Notes under the pieces: model-generated
Database searches by the model: none
Told to the model about the DNA's origin: nothing
What the model saw: the letters and a program-made list of their open reading frames with translations, nothing else
Program-made: the position numbers and the translations under genes
Shown here: positions 1 to 7,774 of the stretch, piece after piece
How the letters are laid out: each line of letters begins with the position of its first letter
Numbering within the stretch: the stretch's first letter is position 1
From: CAZYFH01 sp965249175
GTDB taxonomy: Bacteria; Acidobacteriota; Vicinamibacteria; Vicinamibacterales; UBA8438
Reading direction: 5' to 3'
Length of the DNA stretch: 64,000 nt
NCBI GenBank assembly: GCA_965249175.1
Contig: OZ252227.1
Coordinates: forward strand, 6,200,001-6,264,000

Positions 1-172
1 GCGGAATCGGTCCGAACGCAGCACCTTCGAGCGCTATCGTCCGGACATACCGAGGCTGGACGTGGTTGGCCGTGAGCTCTGTACGGCCGATCCAGGCGAG
101 CCCCGCCACGAGACAACACAGTACGACCGCGAGCGTTGACGGTTTCCAGTGCCTTGCGCATGCGTTGGCCAT
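1..172 (-). CDS. N-terminus of an exported or membrane-anchored protein (partial)
   Basis: Reading leftward from an ATG at 172-170, the frame stays open to the window edge (57 codons). The predicted N-terminus has basic residues (R7, H8, K10) followed by a hydrophobic stretch, LAVVLCCLVAGLAWIG (about residues 14-29), as expected for a signal peptide or a single membrane anchor. A clear Shine-Dalgarno AAGGAG lies at 186-181, eight bases before the start codon, which is the main support for the start. The rest of the protein is outside the window and I do not recognise a family. It runs divergently from the CMD-like gene that follows. Confidence 0.6.
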   Translation of the reverse strand, partial: MANACARHWKPSTLAVVLCCLVAGLAWIGRTELTANHVQPRYVRTIALEGAAFGPIP

Positions 173-283
173 CGCTTCCACTCCTTCGTTCCGCGATTCC
201 GACCGGTGACGCGAGCGCGCCCCTGCGGGCGGAGCCGCCCGGAGGCCGCGCTCCGTTCGGTCTGGAGTCGTCCCTACAGGTCA

Positions 284-744
284 ATGCGACGTAGCGCGGT
301 GAACCGCGCCACGGCCCCATGTCGGGAACCAGGCAGATCGTCCTTAGGGATCGGTGAGCGCGAGCTCTTCGCGGCCTTTGTCTCGCGGCTGAACCAATGC
401 CCGTTCTGAACGGGTTTTCACTCCGCAGTTGCGGAGGAGGCCCTCGGAGGCGGCCTGACGCAGCGCGTGCTCGACGACTACAAGACCGCGCCGATCGATG
501 AACGACTCCGTGCCATGCTCGCCTATCTCGAGAAAACGACGCTCAACCCGGACAGCCTCACCGCGGATGACGCGCGGGCCTTGCGCAACAGAACATCTCC
601 CACGACGCCGCCGTCGAGGCGCTGTATGTCTGCTTCCTCTTCAACGTGTACGACCGCCTAGCCGACACGCTTGGGTGGGAAGTCCCGCCGGCTGCGTTGA
701 TCCGGCGCATGGCGCCGATGATGCTGAAGCACGGCTACAAGTAG
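284..744 (+). pseudogene. AhpD-like carboxymuconolactone decarboxylase (CMD) family protein, candidate selenoprotein (CxxU), frameshifted
   Basis: The frame reads GERELFAAFVSRLNQCPF, then TGA (407-409), then TGFHSAVAEEAL. CMD/AhpD-like proteins have CPFC followed by an H at this place, so the TGA falls exactly on the second Cys of the redox CxxC. Together with the hairpin just downstream this suggests selenocysteine (CxxU) rather than a nonsense mutation. The frame then runs through VLDDYKTAPIDERLRAML and breaks near 587. Adding one A to the AA at 587-588 restores QNISHDAAVEALYVC and a typical end, MLKHGYK, with TAG at 742-744. The 5' end is unclear: ATG 284 gives only 41 residues before CxxU, whereas the family has more, so it may be truncated. 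The last 10 bases overlap the convergent aldolase gene. CMD proteins with CxxC act as thiol peroxidase or reductase partners. Confidence 0.6.
416..440 (+). promoter_or_regulatory. candidate bacterial SECIS element downstream of in-frame UGA
   Basis: Six perfect base pairs, CTCCGC (421-426) with GCGGAG (431-436), close a four-base loop AGTT. If A420 is bulged the stem extends by TTTC (416-419) with GAGG (437-440), using two G-U pairs. The loop begins 17 bases after the UGA at 407-409 and has G at loop position 2 followed by U. This fits the bacterial SECIS pattern recognised by SelB: a stem-loop shortly 3' of UGA with an early loop G. The hairpin lies inside the coding sequence, as bacterial SECIS elements must. 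The fold was judged by eye only. Confidence 0.55.
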
Positions 745-1739
745 GCGCCGCGGCTCCTAGAGGCCCGGAAGAAGGGCCGGAGGGCGTCGAGGCGGTACTC
801 GATCTCGGCGACCTGATCGTTCGAGAACGTGTAGTCACCGCGTCGTGACCTGGTGGTCTTGAAGATCCCCCGCCGCTTCAGCACATACAGCCTGACGCCA
901 GGGATCGACCGGTCGAGGTTGAGCATCAGCAACAGCTTGCCGAACAGGTCGCGCAGCGCCTCGGTCTTGCCCTCGACGTGCAGCTCCCACAGCCGAGCGT
1001 AGATGTCGGCATACATCGCCCCGCCGGTCATGACGCCGTCCATCCCGAGCCGCATCTCGTACAGCCACTGGCGCCCGAAGGCGGCGCCGAAGATCGCCTT
1101 GATGGTCTGCGGCCGATGGGGCACCAGCGCGAGCATCCGCTCGTGTACCGGGTCGCGCTCCTCCTTGACGTAGGCGAGGTTCGGGAACTCCTTCGCCATG
1201 CCGACCATGAACTCGACAGTCGGAACGACGTCGGGCGCGCCGCCGCTCGTCTGGAAGAAGATGGGCCGGTTGGTGATGCCACACAGCGCGGCGTAGTACG
1301 CGCGGAAGTCGTCGAGTGATGCCGCCTCGGTCGGCGGGATGGCGATCATGCCATCCGGTGCGAGCGCCTCCGCGTACCGCGCGTATGCCAGCATGCCCTC
1401 GGTGTCGTCGCCCTGCACGCCAAAGACGAGCGCCGGCCGCGTGCCCTTCGCGGCCTCGGCCAGCACGTCAAACCCGCGCAACCGCTCGTCTTTCGACAGG
1501 TGGCGTTGCTCGCTCGAGTTCTGCGGCCAGACGAGCCCCTGGACGCCGCACCGACCGAGAAACCGCACCTGGTTGGCCAGATCGTCGTAGTCCACCTCGT
1601 TGGCCGCGGTGTACGGCGTGCTCAGGATGATGAACGCGCCGCGCATCGTCTTCGCCGCTTCCGCCGTGCGGGGCACATAGGGCAGCAGCGCCGCCGCCCC
1701 GACGGTGCTCAACCACTGACGACGGGTCAACATGTACAT
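735..1739 (-). CDS. dihydrodipicolinate synthase (DapA) family aldolase/lyase with Tat-type signal
   Basis: This 334-residue protein begins MYMLTRRQWLSTVGAAALLP, a twin-arginine-like signal, then a TIM-barrel aldolase of the DapA/N-acetylneuraminate lyase superfamily. The family hallmarks seen are IILSTPYTAANEVDYDDL near the start of the mature protein, GVQGLVWPQNSSEQ, and the Schiff-base lysine in NLAYVKEER. GAAFGRQWLYEMRLGMDGVMTG matches the later barrel strands. DapA itself is cytoplasmic, so an exported member is unlikely to make lysine and more likely cleaves or condenses an oxo-acid outside the cytoplasm; the substrate is unknown. GGAGG at 1749-1745 precedes the start by four bases; ATG 1733 is an alternative start with better spacing. 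It is transcribed away from the peptidase operon on the other strand. Confidence 0.88.
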   Translation of the reverse strand: MYMLTRRQWLSTVGAAALLPYVPRTAEAAKTMRGAFIILSTPYTAANEVDYDDLANQVRFLGRCGVQGLVWPQNSSEQRHLSKDERLRGFDVLAEAAKGTRPALVFGVQGDDTEGMLAYARYAEALAPDGMIAIPPTEAASLDDFRAYYAALCGITNRPIFFQTSGGAPDVVPTVEFMVGMAKEFPNLAYVKEERDPVHERMLALVPHRPQTIKAIFGAAFGRQWLYEMRLGMDGVMTGGAMYADIYARLWELHVEGKTEALRDLFGKLLLMLNLDRSIPGVRLYVLKRRGIFKTTRSRRGDYTFSNDQVAEIEYRLDALRPFFRASRSRGAYL

Positions 1740-1878
1740 GACACCTCCAATCGGAGAGGCCAGTCTATCCCAGCGTCTCGTGGTGGGCCGGTGGTGCGAC
1801 GACCGAGAAGCGGAACCGAGCGACGCCGCCGAAATGCGCTACGCTGTGGTCTTCGAACGACGTGGTCGGAGAAGCGTC

Positions 1879-3969
1879 ATGTGCATTCAGTCTCGAACCG
1901 TCGCGCTCGTCGGTGTGGCGCTGCTCGTCGGCTGCACCGGAGAGGAGTCTGGAGTCGCCGTGCCATCGCCGCCGCCCACCGAGGCGCAGGACGTCGCCGA
2001 CATGCTGCACGGGGTCGAGGTCGCCGACCCCTACCGCTGGCTGGAAGACCAGGAGGCGCCGGCCACCCGTGCGTGGATCGACGAGCAGAACGCGCACACC
2101 GATGCCGTGTTACACCAGCTGCCGGGTCGCGACGTGCTCCGCGCCATCGCCGGCACGGTGTTGGAGCGTGACACGATCGGGCTCCCCTACGAGCGCGGCG
2201 GCCGGTATTTCTACCGGAAGCGTCGCGCCGACCAGGACCTCGACGTGATCTACGTCCGTGAAGGGGCCGACGGGCACGAGCGCGTGCTGATCGACCCGCA
2301 TCCGATGAGCGCGGACCATACGGTCAGCGTCGAGCTGCTCGAGCTGTCGAAGGACGGGACGCTGGTCGTGTACGCCGTGCGTGACGGCGGCGTCGACGAA
2401 GTCTCAATCCGGATTCGTGACGTCGATACCGGCGAGGATCTGGCCGACGTGCTCCCGGCGGCGCGCTATGGGAACGTGAGCCTCACACCGGACAAGCGCG
2501 GCTTCTACTACGAGCGCTACGGCGACGTGACGCCGCGCGTCATGTATCACGAGCTCGGGTCGACGCCGGCCGATGACCGGGTCTTGTTCGGTGAGGGCTA
2601 CGAGCGCCATCACATTCCGAGCACGCTCTTGTCGGACGATGGCCGGTGGCTGCTCGTCCACATCATCGAGGGGTCGTCCGGGCCGACGGAGATTCACGTC
2701 AAGGATCTCGAGCGCGACACGCCTTTCGTGACGGCGGTCGCCGACGGCGTGTCGGAGTCGTGGGCGGAGTTCGCCGGCGACCAGCTCGTGATCACGACGA
2801 ATCTCGGCGCTCCCAACAAGCGGGTCGTCCTGGCCGATCCGGCGACGCCGACGGTCGAGCACTGGCGTGAGATCGTCGCCGAGCGGGATGACGTGGTGGT
2901 GCAAGACGCCCGGGGACGCGGTGGCAAGTTGGCGGTCTCCTATCTCCGTGAGGTCCAGCCGCGGGTCGCCATTCACGAACTGGACGGCGCACACGTGCGG
3001 GACATCGGCTTCGACACGATCGGGTCGGTCGGCGGCGGGGCCGGCCGTTGGAAGAGCGCGGAAACGTTCTTTACCTTCGAGTCCTTTCACGTGCCGAGCA
3101 CGATCTATCGGTATGACATCGAGACAGGCGAACAGTCCGTCTGGGCGAGTGTCGACGCGCCGGTCGATGCAGGGGCGTATACCGTCGAGCAATTGTGGTA
3201 CAGGTCGGCGGACGGTACGCGCGTGCCGATGTTCGTCGTGCGCGCGCCGGACGCCCGGCGCGACGGCACCAATCCGACCCTGCTGACCGGCTACGGCGGG
3301 TTCAACATCAGCCGGACGCCCGGGTTCTCCCCACTGGCGGTGACGTGGCTCGAGGCCGGGGGCGTGTTCGCGGTGGCCAACATGCGCGGCGGCGGGGAGT
3401 TCGGTGAGGAGTGGCATCAGGCGGGCATGCTCGAACACAAGCAGAACGTGTTCGACGACTTCATCGGGGCGGCGGAGCATCTCATCGCCGAGGGATACAC
3501 AACGCCGGCGCACCTCGTGATTCGCGGGGGTAGCAACGGCGGTCTCCTCGTCGGTGCCGTCTCGACCCAGCGGCCGGATCTCTTCGGCGCGGTCGTCTGC
3601 ACCTATCCGCTGCTCGACATGGTGCGCTACCACAAGTTCCTCGTCGCCAGCTTCTGGGTGCCGGAATATGGCTCGAGCGACGACCCCGATCAGTTCACGT
3701 ACATCCATGCGTACTCGCCTTACCACAACGTCATCGATGGCGGTCCGTATCCGGCCACGTTGTATCTCTCGGGCGACGGCGACACGCGCGTGGCGCCGCT
3801 GCACGCGCGCAAGATGACGGCGCTGATGCAGGCGAAGAACGGGTCGGACAACCCGATACTGCTGCGCTATCACACCGATGCTGGTCACTCCGGCGGCCAG
3901 CCGGTCAGCCAGCAGATCGACCAGATGGTTGATGAGGTCAGCTTCATGTTGTGGCAGGTGGGCACATGA
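1879..3969 (+). CDS. S9A family prolyl oligopeptidase, lipoprotein
   Basis: Serine peptidase of the prolyl oligopeptidase family that cuts short proline-containing peptides, probably in the periplasm. The chosen ATG follows GGAG by seven bases and gives a lipoprotein signal with lipobox LVGC; longer in-frame starts upstream would bury this signal. The N-terminal DPYRWLED motif opens the seven-bladed propeller domain. The C-terminal alpha/beta hydrolase carries the triad: Ser552 in RGGSNGG, Asp635 in SGDGDTRV, His670 in DAGHSGG. At 696 residues it has the usual family length. Its stop codon overlaps the start of the M28 peptidase gene (ATGA), so the two are probably translated together as a peptide-scavenging pair. 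Confidence 0.95.
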   Translation: MCIQSRTVALVGVALLVGCTGEESGVAVPSPPPTEAQDVADMLHGVEVADPYRWLEDQEAPATRAWIDEQNAHTDAVLHQLPGRDVLRAIAGTVLERDTIGLPYERGGRYFYRKRRADQDLDVIYVREGADGHERVLIDPHPMSADHTVSVELLELSKDGTLVVYAVRDGGVDEVSIRIRDVDTGEDLADVLPAARYGNVSLTPDKRGFYYERYGDVTPRVMYHELGSTPADDRVLFGEGYERHHIPSTLLSDDGRWLLVHIIEGSSGPTEIHVKDLERDTPFVTAVADGVSESWAEFAGDQLVITTNLGAPNKRVVLADPATPTVEHWREIVAERDDVVVQDARGRGGKLAVSYLREVQPRVAIHELDGAHVRDIGFDTIGSVGGGAGRWKSAETFFTFESFHVPSTIYRYDIETGEQSVWASVDAPVDAGAYTVEQLWYRSADGTRVPMFVVRAPDARRDGTNPTLLTGYGGFNISRTPGFSPLAVTWLEAGGVFAVANMRGGGEFGEEWHQAGMLEHKQNVFDDFIGAAEHLIAEGYTTPAHLVIRGGSNGGLLVGAVSTQRPDLFGAVVCTYPLLDMVRYHKFLVASFWVPEYGSSDDPDQFTYIHAYSPYHNVIDGGPYPATLYLSGDGDTRVAPLHARKMTALMQAKNGSDNPILLRYHTDAGHSGGQPVSQQIDQMVDEVSFMLWQVGT

Positions 3970-5654
3970 CGTCGGGGACGATCGTGACGATACGCGCAAG
4001 CCTGGCGGCGATGGTTCTGGCCGCTGTCGGTTGCGGTGGTGGTGGCGAGGACGCATCGGCGTCGACAGACGTCTCCTCGGCCCCCGCAGAGATCGCGGCC
4101 GGCATCAGCGCCGAGACGCTGCTGGCGACGACGGAGATGCTCGCCTCCGATGACTTCGAAGGACGCGCGCCCGGCTCGGCCGGCGAGGAGAAGACCCTTG
4201 CGTACCTGACGGAGCAGTTCTCCGAGCTCGGTCTGGCACCGGGAAACCCCGATGGCACGTGGGTGCAAGAGGTGCCGCTCGTCGGGATCACGCCGCTGCC
4301 GGGAGACGGGCTCGTCGTCTCGAGTGGCAGCGCGACACGCACGCTTCAGCCCGGCGACGACTACGTGGCGGCGACAAAGCATGTGGTCGACGAGGTCGAG
4401 GTGACGGACGCCGAGTTCGTCTTCGTCGGCTACGGCGCGGTCGCGCCGGAGTACGACTGGAACGACTTCGGCGAGACAGACGTCTCGGGGAAGATCCTCC
4501 TGTTCCTTGTCAACGACCCACCGCTCGACGACGTGTTCGGCGGCTCCGCGATGACCTACTACGGGCGGTGGACCTACAAGCACGAGATCGCCGCCGACAT
4601 GGGCGCGGCCGGATCGCTCGTCATCCACGAGGACGGACCAGCTGGGTATCCGTGGGAGGTGGTCGGCAGCGCGCCCTACGGCGAGTCATTCGACCTCGTC
4701 GCCGCGGATGACAACCTGAGCCGGCCCACGATCGAAGGCTGGGTCACACGGGCGACCGCCGTCACGCTCTTCGAGATGGCCGGGCTCGACTTCGAGCAGG
4801 CGAAGCAGCAAGCGGCCGAGCGCGGCTTCGAACCGATCGCGCTTGGCGTGACCGGGACGACGCGCGTACGCAACAACCTGCGCCGCATCGACTCACAGAA
4901 CTTTCTCGCCAAGATCGAGGGGAGCGCGGCGCCCGATGAGGTCGTCATGTACGTCGCGCACTGGGATCACCTCGGGCGGGACGACAGCCTCGAGGGCGAC
5001 CAGATCTTCAATGGCGCCGCCGACAACGCCACTGGCACGGCCGGGCTCGTCGAGTTGGCGCGGGCGTTCGTCCAGGCACCGGAGCCGCCGCGGCGTTCGG
5101 TCGTGTTCCTCGCGGTCACCGCCGAAGAGCAGGGACTTCTCGGCTCGAAACACTACGGCGAGAACCCGGTGTATCCGGCCGCGCAGACGGTCGCCGCGCT
5201 GAACATGGACGTCCTCAACCAGTGGGGGCGCACCCGGGAGCTCACCATCGTCGGGATGGGACAGTCGGCGCTCGACCAGGTGGCCGCCGACGTCGCGGAC
5301 CAGCTGGGCCGATCCCTCGCGCCGGATCCGGAGCCGGAGAAGGGTTTCTACTACCGGTCCGACCACTTCTCGTTCGCCAAGGTCGGCATTCCGGCGTTCT
5401 ATGCCGATCCTGGCATCGAGTACCTCGACAAGCCGCCGGGGTACGGGCTCGAGAAACGTGAGGAGTACACGGCCAACGACTACCACAAGGTCTCGGACGA
5501 GGTGAAGCCGGACTGGGATCTGTCGGGCGCGCTCGAGGACCTGACGTTCATGTATCAGATGGGTGCCCGGCTGGCCGGCGGCGACGAGTGGCCCGAGTGG
5601 AGCGAAACCAGCGAGTTTCGCGCGGTGCGCACGGCGCAGCGACCGTCGCGGTAG
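3966..5654 (+). CDS. M28 family zinc metallopeptidase, lipoprotein
   Basis: Di-zinc exopeptidase of the M28 family (562 residues). It starts in an ATGA overlap with the upstream prolyl oligopeptidase stop. The signal ends in lipobox AAVGC, followed by a Gly-rich linker. A PA-type insert precedes the catalytic core. Likely metal ligands are seen in order: H in VAHWDHLG, D in GAADNATGT, the Glu pair in VTAEEQGLLG, D in NMDVLNQWG and H in YRSDHFSF. M28 enzymes of this group (aminopeptidase S/Y and glutamate carboxypeptidase-like) remove N-terminal residues. Together with the upstream endopeptidase it suggests extracytoplasmic peptide degradation. Confidence 0.94.
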   Translation: MTSGTIVTIRASLAAMVLAAVGCGGGGEDASASTDVSSAPAEIAAGISAETLLATTEMLASDDFEGRAPGSAGEEKTLAYLTEQFSELGLAPGNPDGTWVQEVPLVGITPLPGDGLVVSSGSATRTLQPGDDYVAATKHVVDEVEVTDAEFVFVGYGAVAPEYDWNDFGETDVSGKILLFLVNDPPLDDVFGGSAMTYYGRWTYKHEIAADMGAAGSLVIHEDGPAGYPWEVVGSAPYGESFDLVAADDNLSRPTIEGWVTRATAVTLFEMAGLDFEQAKQQAAERGFEPIALGVTGTTRVRNNLRRIDSQNFLAKIEGSAAPDEVVMYVAHWDHLGRDDSLEGDQIFNGAADNATGTAGLVELARAFVQAPEPPRRSVVFLAVTAEEQGLLGSKHYGENPVYPAAQTVAALNMDVLNQWGRTRELTIVGMGQSALDQVAADVADQLGRSLAPDPEPEKGFYYRSDHFSFAKVGIPAFYADPGIEYLDKPPGYGLEKREEYTANDYHKVSDEVKPDWDLSGALEDLTFMYQMGARLAGGDEWPEWSETSEFRAVRTAQRPSR

Positions 5655-5704
5655 TCTTGACGGCCGTACAGCGCCCGCGCCGCCGGATCTCGTCGGTCGA
5701 CCGT

Positions 5705-6239
5705 TCAATCCAGCCTGAAGATCTCGGCGGCCTCGAAGGACAAACCGTCGAACGAAGGCGAGCGCGCGGTGGCGTCGCCCGTTACATCGGCGTCCAGCCG
5801 GTAGGTCCCGTCTTGCTGCAACACCCGAACCTCGATCCGCGCCGCCACCGGGTCGACGAGCCAGTATTCCCGCACGCCGTATCTGGCGAACAGCTGCATC
5901 TTCTTCCCGCGGTCGGTGTCGGCGGTGGAGAGGGAGAGCACCTCGACCGCGAGATCCGGCGCGTTGCGGATCGGGACGTTCGGATCGACAAGATGTCGCC
6001 GGTCACGGCCAAAGAACACGAGGTCCGGCTAGAGGCGCAGCGAGCGCGATGCCGCCCGTGCGCGTCGCGTACCGGTCCAGCATACGCAGGAGCGCTTTCG
6101 ATGCCATCTGGTGGCGGGGGAGCGGTGAAGGGACCACGAAGACCTCGCCGTCGTAGATTTCGTAGCGGCGTCCGTCTTCGGGGCTGCGCAGCAGCTCCGT
6201 GTAGCTGATGCGCGGCTGGACCACGTGCATCGACGCCAT
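5705..6239 (-). pseudogene. Uma2 family (DUF820) endonuclease-like gene, internally deleted
   Basis: Two adjoining frames give one Uma2-type protein. The N-terminal half (from ATG 6239, MASMHVVQPRISYTELL) contains EDGRRYEIYDGEVFVV; the C-terminal half contains PDLVFFGRDRRH, NAPDLAVEVLS, ARYGVREYWLVDP and the family-type ending. Between them the sequence jumps from IALAAPL straight to PDLVFF. Intact members have an extra strand and loop there (the 'PLDVVF...VVQPDLV' region), so several dozen bases plus the frame have been lost. Uma2 proteins have a PD-(D/E)XK fold and are often abundant in accessory DNA; their substrate is unclear. Unlike the other broken genes here, this lesion is a real deletion and not a one-base change. 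Confidence 0.8.
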
Positions 6240-6326
6240 CTTATCTGCAGGGTGCGAGCGGCGTACCCACGACGTACCACATCCCTTCGGGCCTGCGACA
6301 CGCAATCGATTGCGGACGCCCAAGCC

Positions 6327-6510
6327 GTGATTCATCTTGACGGCCGGTTGCTCGCATCTCTCCAGCGCGCCGGCCGAGCATTGGGACGATTGGACTTGCT
6401 GGTTGCGACCGCGGCAATTGTGGATGTAGCGCCTATTTGGTGACGCGCAACATCCGGGAGTTCTCCCGCATACCGGACCTCAAGGTCATCGGATACTGGG
6501 AGACGGGTGA
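6327..6510 (+). pseudogene. C-terminal fragment of a PIN-domain (VapC-like) toxin
   Basis: The fragment reads RAGRALGRLDLLVATAAIVDVAPI, then after a frame break near 6435 VTRNIREFSRIPDLKVIGYW. This matches the C-terminal third of VapC toxins (DLLIAA...LVTRNxREFxRIPGL). The frame is restored by adding one T to the TTT at 6433-6435, giving APILVTRN. The 5' two thirds are missing, because the sequence upstream belongs to the oppositely oriented Uma2 gene. No partner antitoxin is visible. It is a remnant in a patch of toxin-antitoxin and nuclease genes. Confidence 0.55.
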
Positions 6511-6553
6511 TAGGGCGGGGCCGCTTCGTCGGGGCCGTCACCGCACCGCCAGG

Positions 6554-6994
6554 TCAGGACGCCGACACAAGCGGGTTGCGGACCCGGAGAGCTGGGAAGC
6601 GACTGAAATCGCGGTCGGCGGTCCACAACTCCGCCACGCCATGGTGGAGGCACAGCGCCGCCACGCGGGCATCGTGCACCAGCGCGCCGGCGACGCGGGC
6701 CGTCGTCACGACCTCCGAGATGCGGGTCCAGTACCCCTCCGTTTCGCCGAGCAGCGTCAGCACTGGCGACTCCATCCATGCGGCCACCTGGTCGAGCGCC
6801 AGGTCGAGTGGTGTCGGCGGGTCGTAGATGCGCGGATGGGTGACGATGGCAAGGAACTCGTGCACGCAAGGCCAGGGAATCGCCCAGGCGGCGCGACCTT
6901 CGGCCAGCAACTCGAGACACTGGAACGCAGGCTCGTGCCACGGCGAGTCCTCGCGGTGGGCGTAGACGAGCACGTTGGTGTCCACCCCGATCAT
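6554..6994 (-). CDS. vapC: PIN-domain ribonuclease toxin of a VapBC-type module
   Basis: A 146-residue PIN-domain protein. It starts MIGVDTNVLVYAHRED with the first acidic residue (D5) of the Mg-binding site. It continues with a central acidic residue in HEFLAIVTHP, ALVHDARVAALCLHHG, and the final acidic cluster in TADRDFSRFPALRV. VapC toxins cleave structured RNA, often initiator tRNA or rRNA. The ATG overlaps the TGA of the upstream antitoxin (ATGA at 6994-6991) and is preceded by GGAGGGG. The ORF could be extended upstream on paper, but that would run through the antitoxin, so this start is preferred. Confidence 0.87.
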   Translation of the reverse strand: MIGVDTNVLVYAHREDSPWHEPAFQCLELLAEGRAAWAIPWPCVHEFLAIVTHPRIYDPPTPLDLALDQVAAWMESPVLTLLGETEGYWTRISEVVTTARVAGALVHDARVAALCLHHGVAELWTADRDFSRFPALRVRNPLVSAS

Positions 6995-7236
6995 CCGCCC
7001 CTCCCCTCGTAGGCCCGATCTCGAATTCCCTCCCACGACACTTCGCGGACCTCGGATTGCAGCCCGTTTCCTCGGAAGCTCGCCCGGCGAAGCCGATGGT
7101 GGGTCGCCCCCGTTCGTTGCCCCAGGACCTGCCGCAGGCCCTGGTCGATCAGGGCGCGTACGGTTGTGCGTTGCTCGGCTGCCACTCGCTTTGCCTCCGC
7201 CAGCAATGTGTTGGGAATCTCTACGGTTGTCTTCAT
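6991..7236 (-). CDS. vapB: VapB-type ribbon-helix-helix antitoxin
   Basis: An 81-residue protein. It begins MKTTVEIPNTLLAEAKRVAA, the ribbon-helix-helix start typical of VapB antitoxins (DUF2191 type), followed by the second helix RTTVRALIDQGLRQVL. The C-terminal tail (EVREVSWEGIRDRAYEGRGG) resembles the toxin-wrapping segment of such antitoxins. It directly precedes the PIN toxin with a four-base overlap, the canonical antitoxin-first order. A palindrome overlapping its start codon is a likely autoregulatory operator. Confidence 0.82.
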   Translation of the reverse strand: MKTTVEIPNTLLAEAKRVAAEQRTTVRALIDQGLRQVLGQRTGATHHRLRRASFRGNGLQSEVREVSWEGIRDRAYEGRGG

Positions 7237-7250
7237 ACATATAGATGTAT
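7235..7250 (-). promoter_or_regulatory. palindromic operator candidate at the vapB start
   Basis: ATACAT at 7235-7240 and ATGTAT at 7245-7250 form a perfect inverted repeat with a four-base spacer. It overlaps the antitoxin start codon (7236-7234). RHH antitoxins bind such short palindromes to repress their own operon. The stretch is strikingly AT-rich compared with its surroundings. Confidence 0.45.
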
Positions 7251-7299
7251 CACATGCAGTTGGATACGTAAGGGTCCTACCCGTCCAGAGACGGGACGG

Positions 7300-7573
7300 G
7301 GAAGCTTCGGGCGTGGGACGAGACGCCGAAAGGGGTGGAGGAGCTGGCGGGGAACGTCCGGGAATGGACGCGGAGCGAGTGGCGTGACGACTACCGGAAC
7401 GGCGCGGACGACGGCGTGGCGTCGCGCACGAACGCCGGGTGGTGCGGGGCGGGTCGTACTTCCTCTATCGGTGGAACGTCCGGTCCGCCTATCGCAGCGG
7501 GAACGATCCCGACGACCGGTACAGGAGCGCCGGCTTTCGGGTGGTGGTGTGCCGATTCCAAGCGGATCTCTGA
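7300..7573 (+). pseudogene. C-terminal fragment of a formylglycine-generating enzyme (SUMF1/FGE) family protein, frameshifted
   Basis: The reading frames give VWDETPKGVEELAGNVREW, then RVVRGGSYFLYRWNVRSAYR and RSAGFRVVV. These are the conserved C-terminal blocks of the SUMF1/EgtB-like domain (GNVWEW, RVxRGGSW, R.AYR, GFR). A frame break near 7420 is repaired by adding one C to the CC before GGG (giving NARVVRGGS). The N-terminal two thirds of the domain are not present. Full-length relatives convert Cys to formylglycine in sulfatases or act in ergothioneine-type chemistry; this remnant is unlikely to be active. Confidence 0.7.
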
Positions 7574-7774
7574 TCGCTGATCCCTTTGGACTCTGATCGG
7601 CGGTTCCTGACAGGCTCTCCATCCTGCGGCAGACCCGCGCGGGTGCGGCGAGCCCGAGAGGTGAGGAACGAGGCCGCCGTGACCGATGCCGAGATGCCGA
7701 TCTTCACTCGGGCGTTCGGCCGTGCTACGCGAGGTCGGTCCCGGGTGTGACTGGCCACGCCTCTGAGCTCCAGG

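Noticed and set aside
407..409. UGA in the AhpD-like gene read as an ordinary nonsense mutation
   Set aside because: Not excluded, but its exact position at the CxxC Cys and the well-placed hairpin make selenocysteine the better reading.
2404..4056. 550-codon open frame on the minus strand
   Set aside because: Antisense shadow of the prolyl oligopeptidase gene, which has a full catalytic triad, signal and ribosome site; the minus product is Arg/His-rich with no domain pattern.
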